From positions 386,001 to 450,000 of the forward strand of contig JALJCS010000034.1 of the NCBI GenBank assembly GCA_023055355.1: a stretch of DNA of 64,000 nucleotides, in the 5' to 3' direction. The DNA is from Agelaius tricolor. Taxonomy: Eukaryota; Chordata; Aves; Passeriformes; Icteridae. The notes below the pieces were generated by a model. It saw only the letters and a list, made by a program, of their open reading frames with translations. It was not told where the DNA came from and did not search any database. Below are positions 1 through 11,300 of the stretch, piece by piece. Each line of letters starts with the position of its first letter. The stretch's first letter is position 1. Both the position numbers and the translations under genes were made by a program.

Positions 1-3000
1 CCCTGCCAAAATGGCCTTTGGAGAAAGATGATGTGCACCACCAAAGCCTCTGCAGTGACCAGCAGCTGTAGCAGCTGTGACTCTGTCCCTCTCCAGAACC
101 AGCTTTGCCTTGCTGCTATCTGCCTTGCCTTGAGGACACGTTTCCATGCTGCTGTGGGCACAGCAGCTTCTGGCAAACACCACGACTGGGGTCTCACACT
201 GCTTGTTCCCTTTCTCCCCTGGTGCTCAGGCTGACTGCTTGCCCTGGTGCTGCTACTGTGACTGGCCTCAGGCTACACAGGTCTCGGCAGTGCACCTACC
301 ACCCACAGCTTGCCTAAAAAATCAGCATCCCCAAAACACTTCACAGGTCTAGGGGAAGGTTTTAGTAAAGTAAAAAAACATATTTCTGAGAACAAAGAAA
401 TATCCATGAATTTGTCAATGATTACAGTTAAGACAGATGGAATTTTTATTTCTAATTGTATACTACTTGACTGATATTTTACTTATTTCAGAGGGATACA
501 GTTTCCTCAGATATTCTGTAGTCAATGCAGCATACAAATTTGGCTACCATGGCCTGTATAAAGAACATTTTTGCAGTCATGTTGTTCGTCTCCAGCCCAG
601 CATTTGCAAACAAAGCTCACTTAGGCAACTTTTCTTACATGGGATGTTGATGGATTTGTGTTGTCTGCTAAGGCACTGCATTCAAAGTGAATTCTTTTAT
701 TGCAGCACATTTTTGAAAAAGCTCTTGCTGCATCAGAACCACAAAAGTTTCACAGAAGGTAAAAACCAGTATAAGTCTTGAGTGCCTGTAAATAAGATGG
801 AGTGACAGATGAGTTGCTCTCTGGCATTTCTGGCTGAAAGCAGCTCTAGAAACACATGCCATGGTAATGACACAGGAGGTAAGAAAAGGCATCGGCCCAT
901 TAGAGCAAGTACAAAAACAGCAGAAAGATAAACCAGGTTGATGTTGATATTATGTAACATCCTCCACCAATTTTAACAGATACTGTGTTTTCTGCCTTAA
1001 AAACACAACCATCAAAATAATAAAAAGCAAAAAACAATTATGCCCCACTCCTGCAGCACAGAACTTCAGTTTAGAAAATTCTAGTCCAAATTCCAACTCA
1101 AGAACCCTTTTTTGGTACTGGCTGCAGCAAATCTCCACGCCTCATTTTGACAATTATGCCATTAAGTGTTTAGATTAAGCACTTTTGTAGGGCATCTGCA
1201 CAATTAAATACCAGTGGCTTGATGGTGGGAAACCTCTTGCTCCACTGAAGGCAGAAGCCCATCTCATTGACATGCTAGCCAGCCATCCTCTCATTCCCTA
1301 CATCATCCATGAAAAGAAAAACTACTTTCATCCTATCCCAAACTGCACATGACAGCACAAATAAAGTGCTTTCAGCTTTACAGTATCCATTACAGTTAAT
1401 TATCCAGAGGTCCTTGGCATAAACTGTGAAAAGTCCTTGCTTTTTGAATAAATGGACTCCATCCAAATTCTACAGGCACCTGAGCTGACTGCAAATAAAC
1501 ACAAATGAGGAGTGCTGCCATTTTGTAACAAACAAAGGCCTTTTCTCTAGGAAGTTGTGTGACACAGGATTTTACTGCCCTGGATTTCCAGGATAACAGA
1601 GAGCATCATGTGTTAGCAGATAAAGCTAAGCATGCGTGGTTTATCATATTTCAAGAGATAAGGCTAACAGCAGGAGAAAACACTAATTTTTATGTAATCT
1701 TTTTCCCTTCATCAAGTCAGCAGAGCTATTCCACTATCAGTTTATTCAGTGTCAATTAGACTGCTCATGATGCTATCATAAATCACCTAACAAATGAGAA
1801 ATCTCCCAGGACCTCAGATAATACAAGAGAAAGAACATCCAAGTAGACTACAGGCTAGAAATTTGCAAGTGGAAGGGACAAACTCCATTAGTGCGTTGAA
1901 CTTACCTAAGCACTGGAGTTCTGTTTAGTTCTAAGGCTACTGAGTTGACAAAAGCTCAAAACTTAGTAATGAATCCCTTTTTCCTTCAGAACTGGAACAA
2001 CAGAAAAGAAAATCAGCATTTTACCATTTCAGTTCCATGTTAAATCCCATCTTTTTGACACCTCATTTGTTAAGGTTAATATTTGCCTTTCATTGTCCCT
2101 AAATAAATTCTGCCCATTATACTCACCAAAGTTACCTGGCATTTTATAGTAGAGTCAGCATTTGCTCTGTTGTGAGCTCTGCATAGTAGGTATTTTACAC
2201 TCTCTCCTTCCTCTGGGTGAAATTATTTCTGTAAAAATGGCTATTCTAGGTGTCTATTTTGGGATGAACCTATATCATAGCTGCTGCAAAAAGGTTGTCA
2301 TTAAAATTGAAATGCAGAAGCACTACACTCCTCAGATTGCTTCACCCTTGTTCCACAGCACTTACATTTGTATTGATTTTATAATGAATGCACACGAGGA
2401 AAGCGCTGACTTTCCTTGCTCTGCCATGTCCACTGCTGCTTTCCTTGTCCAAGTCAGGTGCAGCATCTCACTGAACTATTAAAAAAGACAGACTAACAAT
2501 AGGGGAATGATTTTCTCTTACAGCAAAACCATTACAGAGCTTCCCTCCCGAGGCACTAGGTGTTAACTAGCTGAGTGCATTAAAACAAAAAAAAAAAAGA
2601 CTGACACCTGTGATTTAGTGCTTTCTAGAACGCACAGCTTGGAAAAAAGGCAGTTTGGAATGCCAGTAAAACACTGACTGAAGCACCACTGGCAAGCATC
2701 TCCCATCCCATCACCCTCAGCACACAGAGATCCCATGGGTTGCATTGTGTAAAGGTCTCCCAGTGAGGATGGCAACGAGTTAGGCTGAAGTAAGGTACTA
2801 AAACACTGCCAAAGATTGGAGAAGTTATCCTAGGACATCAGGCCCATTTTCTTACCTGTGAGACCTCTTGAAGACGTCATTTAGAGATAGTACCTAAACC
2901 ATTAGCTGGCACTAGCAAGATGGAGATGGCAGTTCGGTATCAGTGTAAGCACAGCTCAGAATGCCAAAGGAGAGCAATGCTGAACTCACACTTCAACACT

Positions 3001-3085
3001 GACCTTAAACAAATAAACCCTGTCAATAAGATACTTCCCCAAAGGCAAAAGCACAAGGCAAATTATGATAATGGTCTTGTTTCTT
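1..3085. other. AT-rich flank without a supported gene
   Basis: This lies beyond the proposed 3' end of the minus-strand gene. Two splice-like segments occur on the minus strand (668-727 and 1,906-1,991), but neither gives a convincing coding exon. An A-run sits near 2,585-2,599. I see no repeat family I can name. Confidence 0.5.
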
Positions 3086-3107
3086 GACAACTAGTTCACC
3101 TAATGTG

Positions 3108-3113
3108 TTTAAT
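3108..3113 (-). terminator. Possible ATTAAA polyadenylation signal
   Basis: The plus strand reads TTTAAT, so the minus strand reads ATTAAA, about 30 bases after the proposed stop codon at 3,145. ATTAAA is the commonest variant of the vertebrate poly(A) signal. It is only six bases, so chance is likely unless the terminal exon is confirmed. Confidence 0.3.
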
Positions 3114-3144
3114 GCTACTAGAAACATCATTTGCTACAAGACAT

Positions 3145-3407
3145 TTAACACCAGGTGACAGACACAAAGTCAAAGCTTCTTCCCAGGCACTCTGCTTCAG
3201 AGGCAGTTCGCTGTTTGCTTAGCAGCCACTTCAGCACACACTGCAGGCTGACAAGGGACAGCACCTTCACGATGAAATGTGTGCAGGTAACAACACCTGA
3301 AATATTACACTTCAGCTCTTGAAGTGTATATTTGAACAGTGCATTAAATGACAAGACACTTGGGCAGCTGTGCACTCCATGCAAGAAAAAAAGAAAATCA
3401 GTATTAC
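3145..3407 (-). CDS. Candidate terminal coding exon of unidentified minus-strand gene
   Basis: The acceptor is a pyrimidine-rich tract ending TTTTCAG just above 3,407. From there a frame stays open for 86 codons to a TAA at 3,145-3,147. It begins with two bases that complete the Gly codon split from exon 3,723-3,792, so the join reads ...PAVSMG then NTDFLFFLHG. The peptide is rich in Leu, Val and Cys, includes FIVKVLSLVSLQCVLKWLL, and looks like amphipathic helices. An ATTAAA-type polyadenylation signal lies about 30 bases past the stop (minus strand, 3,108-3,113), which supports a 3'-terminal exon. I know no family match. It could instead be an internal exon using an internal donor, or a chance open frame. 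Confidence 0.5.
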
Positions 3408-3722
3408 CTGAAAACACACTATTATGCTAGAAGGAGGTAAGAATAAAACAAAAAAATCACCACATTTTGTGCTCGACATATGATCAGTTATGAATTTTCC
3501 AGGAAGAGTAGGTCTGTTCTGAGAGACTGCAGAGGTGAAAGATTTCCTGATTTAACAATATTTACTTAATCCAGGTCCCAAAACTGTTTAGAGACACTAC
3601 TGTACAAAATCACAACCAACAAAGCCAGGCCACAACATCATGTATGCCAAAGGCACACGTCTAGGGCTTTTTATAACTAGAACTCTGCTTCATATTAAAC
3701 CAAGTGGGAAGTCTGAACCTAC

Positions 3723-3792
3723 CCATGGACACAGCAGGTTCTTTGTCAGGAAGTGACTGTAGCTTTTTTTCTGCCACCAACTCAGCAATAGT
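3723..3792 (-). CDS. Candidate internal coding exon (70 bp)
   Basis: A long pyrimidine tract of repeated CTTCTT/TTTCTA runs leads to an acceptor TTTTAG. The exon ends ATGG followed by the donor GTAGGT. In phase 0 it reads TIAELVAEKKLQSLPDKE then PAVSM plus one base. The other acceptor six bases upstream would put a stop in this frame, which fixes the choice. The peptide is charged, helical and typical of coding sequence. The phase fits 5,989-6,114 upstream (ends phase 0) and 3,145-3,407 downstream (supplies two bases). Family unknown. Confidence 0.62.
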
Positions 3793-5988
3793 CTAAAACT
3801 TTGTGGGGAAGAAGAAATAGAAATAGAAGAAGTGTAGCTGCACAAAGTCTGCATTGATAAATGAAAAAGTTTCATACTCCTGTTGCCCATTCAAGTACCT
3901 CACAGTTATCAGCTACAGATTACATCTCTTTACAAATATACCTGTGGCTGAGCTTGGAATTAAGCACCTTGGATATAGATAGAGTGGGGTCAAAACATAC
4001 TTGGTGCCCTATTATTTTATCTGTCTATCTCTCCACCTGGGTATTTAATACCTCCAGCACATGACTTGAGATGGCAAAGACAAGGCTAATTGGACTCCAC
4101 AAAAGGCAGAGAAGAGAAAACATTACAGTCTTCTGAAAATAACTCTCAAAGGCTTTTCATTTCCAAGAGGCTTTCCTCCTTTTCAGGAGAATCACTCCCC
4201 TGCCAGCTTTCTCACAAGAACAGGCCAGTTTAGATGTGACAAAAGCACAGCAAGCAGTAACAGAGGCTGCTCCCCCATCCCAGTGATCCCAGTGTTCCAC
4301 ACCGGGGGCTGGTCCCTGGCCAGAGCCCCAGGCTGGGACCCAGGAAGCCTCATTAGAGAGGGCACTGAAATGCTGTGTAATGGCCTTGGAACAGGATCCA
4401 CAGCCGAGAGCGAGCTGCAACTACAAGACACCCTGAATGGGCTGCAAAACCTATGACAACAACTGCTGCAGTGGTTTTCATTTTGGTTAGGTACCACCTC
4501 TCTATTGCAATCAGGAACAAGCAGGCCCAATGGTACCTAATGCTGGGATTCCCTGCTCAAAACTTAATGGCTCTCCAGTAAACATGACATTATTTCCTCG
4601 GCACTACTGTGACAGCAAAGGAGCTTACATCTAAGCTTAGACTTCCTGAGAACTTGTCTAAAGTGCTGCTGAAAGTACTTCTTCAACTGCAGTTACACAG
4701 AGAAGGAAAGAGAACAGACCATTACAAGCTTCCCCAGGTTCCAAACTAAGCAGATTTCACAACTAAACTACTGTTCAAGCCTTCTTTTACCTGAAAAGAG
4801 CTTCCAAGAGAGCTTATTTCATAGATAAAAATGGTTGCAGTAAAAGTGATTAAAATGTACTACATTATTTTCAATCCAAAGTTATCTCTGCTTCAGGCAA
4901 GGTATTTATACCTTTCATCAGGATTAACTGTTTTTCCCAAGTATTTTTTAAACATATGTCACTCCATTTTAATTCAATCCATTACACCTCTAAGTCTATT
5001 TTGGAAAGATTTCTGGGGATTTATTTCACAATAGATGAGCTTAATGTGTATTTCAGTGGGAGACAGGATGGGTGCTTGGAGAGATATGGAGAGATGATCC
5101 ATGTATTAGTCTCCTAACAGAAAAATTTAGTATTAAAAGACAGAGAAAGAGACAGGAAATGCACACACTGGCTGGTATTTAAAGCTTGTTTCAATCCATC
5201 TTCTCTTTCACAGCTGAAAAAATATGCTGAAGCCACTGATAACATGTCCTTTGGGAGCACACATTATTAGTGGCTATTAACACACACACTGACTGGTGTG
5301 TTTGTCAGCTGATAAACACAGTGGTGCAGTGACATCCAGAAAGCAATTTCTGCATTGCTTTCCTGAATTTGAACAAAAGGCTCCAATCTGTTGCACACAG
5401 ACCAGCAGGCACTTCTCTATTTACGCTCTGTTAGCTGCTGAGGGAAGCTCCTGTATCAAAACCACAAGTCTTGAACTTGAGGCAAATTCTGCATTTTGAT
5501 TACATACTGATGAAGCCTGTTAGAGAAATTCCACATTTTCCAGGTCATTCCTAAAAAGGGTGGAATTCTGCTCTTATAACCAACATAACATTCTTCTTTT
5601 CCTCATATCAAAAGGTACAGCTGCATTACATTTCCTTGTGCCACAACATCTGCATGTCGATTCCATTTTGAAATGTTTCAGTATTTGTTCAGCAACTTCC
5701 TACACACTGAATGATTTTTCCCCCTAAAGCAAAAAAAAAAAAAAAAGCCCCAAACTAATCTTCTCTCAAGCACAAACGGAATGTCTGATACTGAAAAAAC
5801 AGCCAGCCTAGTACTTCTCAGCTACATTTCTAAACAACCAACAGACGCAACGCCTTTCCCTCCAAGTCCTCTGAAGTAAATTGATTTGGTTTGGTGAGCA
5901 CTGCCCAGCTGCCTCGGTGTCATCTGGAATAAGTAGATGCATCCTCGGCTTTGTAAGATCCATGCTCACAAATTGCTGTGCATCATAC

Positions 5989-6114
5989 CTGCCTCAACGT
6001 TTCCCTGAGCAGCTCAATGAGATCCTTGTTGACTTCAATCTCACCAGGTGGAAACCTGAGCCTGCTGTTGGAAGCTCCTGGCACTCGTTCAATGTTTACT
6101 TGGCACACAGTACA
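5989..6114 (-). CDS. Candidate internal coding exon (126 bp, 42 codons)
   Basis: The acceptor is ATATTAAG with a modest upstream tract. The donor is CAG then GTATGA. Exactly 42 codons are open in phase 0. The peptide starts CTVCQVNIERVPGASNSRL and ends EVNKDLIELLRETLRQ. Third codon positions are relatively GC-rich against AT-rich flanks, and the second half is a clear charged helix, so this is one of the most coding-like segments in the window. The two Cys with spacing CxxC could suggest a metal site, but nothing else supports that. It joins in phase to exon 3,723-3,792. I do not recognise the protein. Confidence 0.65.
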
Positions 6115-7474
6115 CTTAATATTTCAGTTGAGGAATGACTGCTGCTGTGTTTTGCACAACATTCTCAGACAGCTTAAAAGGACAGGGGCTAAACACAGCC
6201 CTTGTGCTTATTCTGTTGTTTTGGGGGACAGTTTCCCACCTCCCTGCCATACATTTCTGCTTTATGCAGCAGCATTTGTTTCTATTTGCATGACACATCA
6301 AACACCCTAAAAGCTCTTTGCCATGTGTTATCAAGGTTTCCCAGATTGTGTCCTCCTCCCCCACTGACAAGTTGGACAAAGCAATTCTTGTTGGACAGCA
6401 AATGACCAAAACTAACAAAATTTCTTCAAATTTTTGCAGATTGATTATATTCTGCTTTTCCCTTAAGGGACAACTCACACACAAAGAAAATGAAAAAATA
6501 TTTATCCCCTCAAGAAAAACTCAAGCTACTCAGCAAGTTACAAAAAACAAAACACTGTCTGTTGATGGTTTTTGAATCCTTGCACTCAGAAAACAAACCC
6601 TCTTGCCTTGCATCTGGGGTGAAGGGTTTACATAAGAACCAAATTCAGGCACGAGGCTTAAGTTAAAAAAAGAAGACGCTTACTGACAATGGCCATCTAA
6701 AGAACACTACCTCTACCAATAACAAGGCTGGGAAAGACTTTTTTTGAAGGAATGAGAGTTACATTTAGGTCATTCCTGCAGGGACAGTACCTCAGTAACT
6801 CACAGCAGATGCCATTCTGTTACTCACCCCATTATCCAGCTTTCGGACAGACTCACAGACAGATTCACCACACCACACCACAGACTGCACTCCCCATGGA
6901 AGAAGTAGCACCTCCAGTGTAGTAGCACACCACACAGAAAGAAGTGATGAAGGTAACATGAACTATCATCAAACTCCTGGTATTTGCTAGTAAGCTGCTT
7001 TCATTTCACATAACAGGGATAGTCTATTTTTCAATACTAAGTACAGGTGAAAAGCAATAACTTCTCTCCAAAACCCTGCTAGAAACTGTTCTATTAGACA
7101 TTGAATACTCCATCAAAACTCACTTAATGGGTGACACCAATTGTATTTTTTGACTATGTTTTCTGATCTTTATCTTAATATCTGTCTATTTCCACACAAG
7201 ACTCCTTCCAATAGATTTAACTTCTTGATTTTCCTCCATCTTTTGAAGTTGTATATGTTACCTTTAAAACCATTCTTTGCTTACAAATTCCAGGATAGAA
7301 AATGCAAACATTGCTGACTTTGGATTAGTCTCAGCTTGATCAAATACTTGATGAAGTTTAACAGTGTTTCCTACAGCATTTTGGAATTGTACACCCTTGC
7401 TTTCAAAATCACCTTCTCTAGTTCAAACATGCTACAAAGCAACTTCTTAAAGCAATAAAACAGATCCTTTTTAC

Positions 7475-7521
7475 CTGTCCAAACACAAGAAGAAATTTTC
7501 TAATTTTAGTAATGCAAAACC
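7475..7521 (-). CDS. Candidate short coding exon (47 bp)
   Basis: The acceptor is ATACTTAG after a T-run, and the donor is GACAG then GTAAAA. In phase 0 it reads GFALLKLENFFLCLD and leaves two bases. This continues directly from exon 7,582-7,700, which ends in phase 0, across an intron of only 60 bases. A second frame is also open, so the reading rests on phase continuity. Confidence 0.4.
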
Positions 7522-7581
7522 CTAAGTATTTTTTTAAAAAAATCACATCAAATTCTCCAGTCCCAAGCTTGAGTTTCTTAC

Positions 7582-7700
7582 TCCAGTAATAAAGTCAGCT
7601 GTATCTCTAAGCAATGTTACCAATGTATTCTCGAGGTTAAAGCTGAAAACAGTCACAAAATGCAAGCACCAAGAGCTGTACTTGGTCAGTAACCTTTTCA
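7582..7700 (-). CDS. Candidate coding exon (119 bp), ambiguous frame
   Basis: The splice signals are good: TTTCTGCTATCAG before the exon and ACTGGA followed by GTAAGA after it. One frame is open throughout (two bases plus 39 codons, ending VTLLRDTADFITG). A second frame reads EKVTDQVQLLVLAFCDCFQL, also protein-like, but stops after 20 codons. The full-length frame agrees in phase with both neighbours (8,333-8,379 and 7,475-7,521). The tail is helical and Leu-rich. The competing frame leaves some chance that an old frameshift is present. Confidence 0.5.
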
Positions 7701-8332
7701 CTGATAGCAGAAATAAGAAAAGTGACACCATGCTACTTGTTGCATTAATAAGACTGGCAATAAAATACAGTTGGGATTAGCATTTGAGAAGCTAAGGCTT
7801 GTGGACCAAAATGCCTGCTGAAAGCTGTGCCTGACCAATTGCTTCTTAACAGAAGTTCTTAAAATAATAAGAACCAAATCTGACATTTAAAGAAAAGAAC
7901 AAGAACATTTGTCTACTTCATTATGTGGAGCCGGAAAGCATTTCAGTTCTCTAGTTGCCTTGCATTATGGTATTAAATAAGCAGCATTAGAACAGGAAAA
8001 TAGTAGGTATTATACTTCAGCAATTCCACATTCTAAAAAACACCCTTCACACTATGTCAGAAGCCAACTAATACCTGCCCTTAGTTTACAATTGTGCTGC
8101 CTTGACTTGCTGATAAATACATATACCTGGGGGCTGTTTGCTTGCTTTTGTTTGTTTTAATTTGTCCTTTGACTTTATGCCTCAGGATAATCACAGAGTG
8201 ACAGCACCTGTTGCTACAGTAGATTTCCCAACACCTCCTGAGCCTGCCTCACTAATGACACCAGTCATGTCAGAGAGAAACCAGAGATGTCATCATCAGG
8301 ATGGCTGAGACCTTAGTTACTTCTCTTCTTAC

Positions 8333-8379
8333 CTCGGGAGGAAAATCCTGCTGGAATTGCTCCTGCAATATTCCTCACC
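8333..8379 (-). CDS. Candidate short coding exon (47 bp)
   Basis: A strong acceptor (CCATCACTGTTCAG) and a strong donor (CCGAG then GTAAGA) bracket 47 bases. Read with one leading base it gives VRNIAGAIPAGFSSR plus one base, which completes a Val codon with the first two bases of exon 7,582-7,700. Another frame is open too, so at this length coding status is supported mainly by the phase match and the splice sites. Confidence 0.38.
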
Positions 8380-8399
8380 CTGAACAGTGATGGAGCAAT

Positions 8400-11300
8400 T
8401 TGACTCTACTGTGCTTTTACACAAAAATCCCTAATACCAAAAAGCTGCATGCAGTAAGAGACAGGGTGCTCTCTTTTCTAAACATTTTAGGAAGCAAAGC
8501 CTTTGTGAGAGACTCAGAGCACGTATAAAGTGGGACTATCTGAACATGCTGATATGTAAGGGAGATGGAAGGCAGTGTGGTAAACATCAAATGCAGGATT
8601 TTAATACAAAAAATATTCAACAGTTCTGCATAAAACAAAAACTGGCATCACTTTTTCTCTTCAGTTTGGTCACCGCTGTTGCAAATACACTTATACTGGA
8701 AATCAAAGCAGCAGAACCCAAGTACAATTTGTTTCCTATAAAAAGTACATACCTTCCTCAAATAAGAAACATTTTCCAAATTAGAATATTATGAAGAGGA
8801 AGGAAACTGGAACAAAACCAGACTGTTATCCTACTTGGTAAGGTGGCACAAGGGGTGGGGGGAAAATGACAAAATTGCAGGCGTTAATTTTTTTTTCTCA
8901 AAGCAAAACCACCTAGATTTTACCAACAAGATGCTCTAAACATATTTCTTAACTGAAATCCTCATCTGGGTTCAGAAAACCTCCCATAGGCTGAAATGTA
9001 CAAAGTTGCAAAGCAAGGCCTTTGCAGAGTCATTTCCCTGCAGGACAAACTGGCTGCTTTGATTCCACCATCTGGCCGAATCATATTCCACCTCCTGAAG
9101 CTGTTGCACAGCTAGTAAAATAGATGGTATAAATACTAAAAAAGGACTATTTTCTGTGCCATTAGCATGATGATCATTTCCTCAATGCCAGTTTCCATAA
9201 GCACATGGAATAACTCTGATGTTTAACAGCTCCTTGTTACATAAAGCTGAACCCTGGTTCGGAATGCCTTGGCAAGAGGGCCACACTCGCTCATTAATTC
9301 CTTACTGCACCTAAACACTGAAGGTTCTTGGACCTCAAGGAACACAACAAATCCCAATTAATTTATTTTCAAAGGTTGCTGTATTTTGGGAAAGAACCAC
9401 CAATATGATAGCAAGAAATTAAATCGCCTATTGGTCAAAAAATGAGCTTCCCTCCAACACTACACTTTCTCATTAAATCAATAGAAACAACAAGCCCCAA
9501 ACTTGCACTGTTGAGCATCAATGACACACATGCACTATTTTTCATTAAGCAAAACCAGGTTTACTACAGAAATAGATCTCCAGGATTTAATGGAGAAGTA
9601 AACTTTTCTTAAGTAATTGCAAAAGATCTGAGGAACTCGGGCTTATCTGTTAATTATTCATGTTTCTGTTTTCATTTCCAGCTACTCTGGAGCTGCTGAT
9701 GCTGGCACTCTCTACCAGGTTTAAGCATCCTTTCAGCTCTACTCTGCCAAATTAAACTGTCACTTTCTATTAAAAAATCTATAGCAGGAGGTTTTTAATC
9801 TTCTGATTTATACTTTGTAAGAGCAAGTCAAAGTTTAAATTAGGACTGTATCAGCTTATGAAATAAAGCCTAAGCAGTGCAGTGACAACCCCAGTGAGGA
9901 AAAACCTCCTGCTTGCATTCAAGTGCACAGCAGAGCTGTTTTAGTTTCTGTCTTTTGGAAGGTTTTATTTTACACAGCTCCAGTCAGTCTCACACTCTTA
10001 TTTAAAACAGCAGTGCCTTAGATTCAATCAGGACACATCTGAAAGAAGATGCCACTTGCCATCAAGTGTCTGAACTGTCCCTGACTTGACTGACCTGCCA
10101 CACCCCCGGCCTCTCTACCTTTCAGGTGTATTAAGCAGGCAAGGCACAATTCAGCTTAATTAACATTTCCTTTGGTGAGCTACTCCTCATGAAACTTTCT
10201 TAAGGAGCTACAGACTCCACCATTCACTGTGTTTAACATTAAACCAAACCAACTTTTGTAGTTCAACAGCTCGATAAATATTACTCACCTCTTTTTTTGT
10301 GCATTCCTTAGAAATAGAGTACAGTAATAATCCTATTTATTTCCCTTGAACCCGATCTATTCTTGACCTATTTTTCCTCCTAAGCACTTCTAGTCTATCC
10401 TCTCCAGTGCTATCACTCCTGTATTTTCTAGCACTTCACAGCTGAAGAAAACTTCATTATAACATGTGTTACAGACAGGGAGAAGGTGACCTCAGTGTGG
10501 GAGAAACAGAACTTAGTAGGGTTACTCTCAAACAATTGCTCATAAAATGATTATTTACCATAATTACCAGTATGCACTGGTAATTATGGCACTCTCTCCA
10601 GTATGTCATGTCTCAAGACCTTTGAGATAATTTTTAAAGAAGTTTAAATTGCCCATAAGCATAATTTTGTTATGACATCTTTACCTAGTCACACAAAACC
10701 TTACTCCCCTTCTCCTTTTGTCCCAGGGATCTCTAGCTCACCCCTACTAGTGACATAACCCCCTTGTCTGGCTCAGCACACTCTGCTGGGCTGGATTTCA
10801 CCGGAGCCCAGAGCTACAGCTGGGGCTCAGCCAGAAGTGACTCCCTCTTGCACAGACTGAGCCAGAGAAGAGACTGGTGAGAAGAAAGCAGAAGCTGACC
10901 ATGATACCCTCAGTACCCAATGCTGCAAGGTCATGAGAGGATAATTCATCTTGGGAAGAGGACTCATTTAAGGAATGATTCCTAGGAAGGATTATATTGC
11001 CAATCATTCTATCAGCGTTCAAGGGATTGAATACTTGGATAAATTAGAGTTTAGAACTTGAAGTATTTTAACTCTTAGATAGTTGTCTAACATCCAAATT
11101 TAATCTGTTTAGAAGTTGTCTAAAATCTATTCAGTAATAATATGTAATGACATTTTTCATGTCTGTAGAATTTTTAAGACAGAGACAAAGAGGCCAGGTC
11201 TCTTCACTTCCCCAGCTGGATCTCATGCACACTGAGGAGTTCTCAGAACATGATGCTGTGATGTAGTGACCTTCATGTTCCCCTCTCCCACATCTAGGGT

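Noticed and set aside
668..727. Minus-strand segment with a fine acceptor and a 19-residue frame ending in a stop
   Set aside because: It is too short to separate from chance, has no poly(A) signal nearby, and conflicts with the terminal exon at 3,145.
1906..1991. Minus-strand segment with excellent splice sites (CTGTTGTTCCAG and TTAG then GTAAGT)
   Set aside because: All three frames contain a stop, and it lies past the proposed end of the gene. It could be a noncoding or 3'UTR exon, but nothing more supports it.
2856..2895. Short frame before a strong minus-strand donor
   Set aside because: The acceptor is poor and the phase does not fit the neighbouring exons.
6116..6484. 122-codon minus-strand frame just upstream of exon 5,989-6,114
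   Set aside because: It lies in the adjoining intron, ends next to the acceptor, and has a mixed composition with no splice support. Probably chance.
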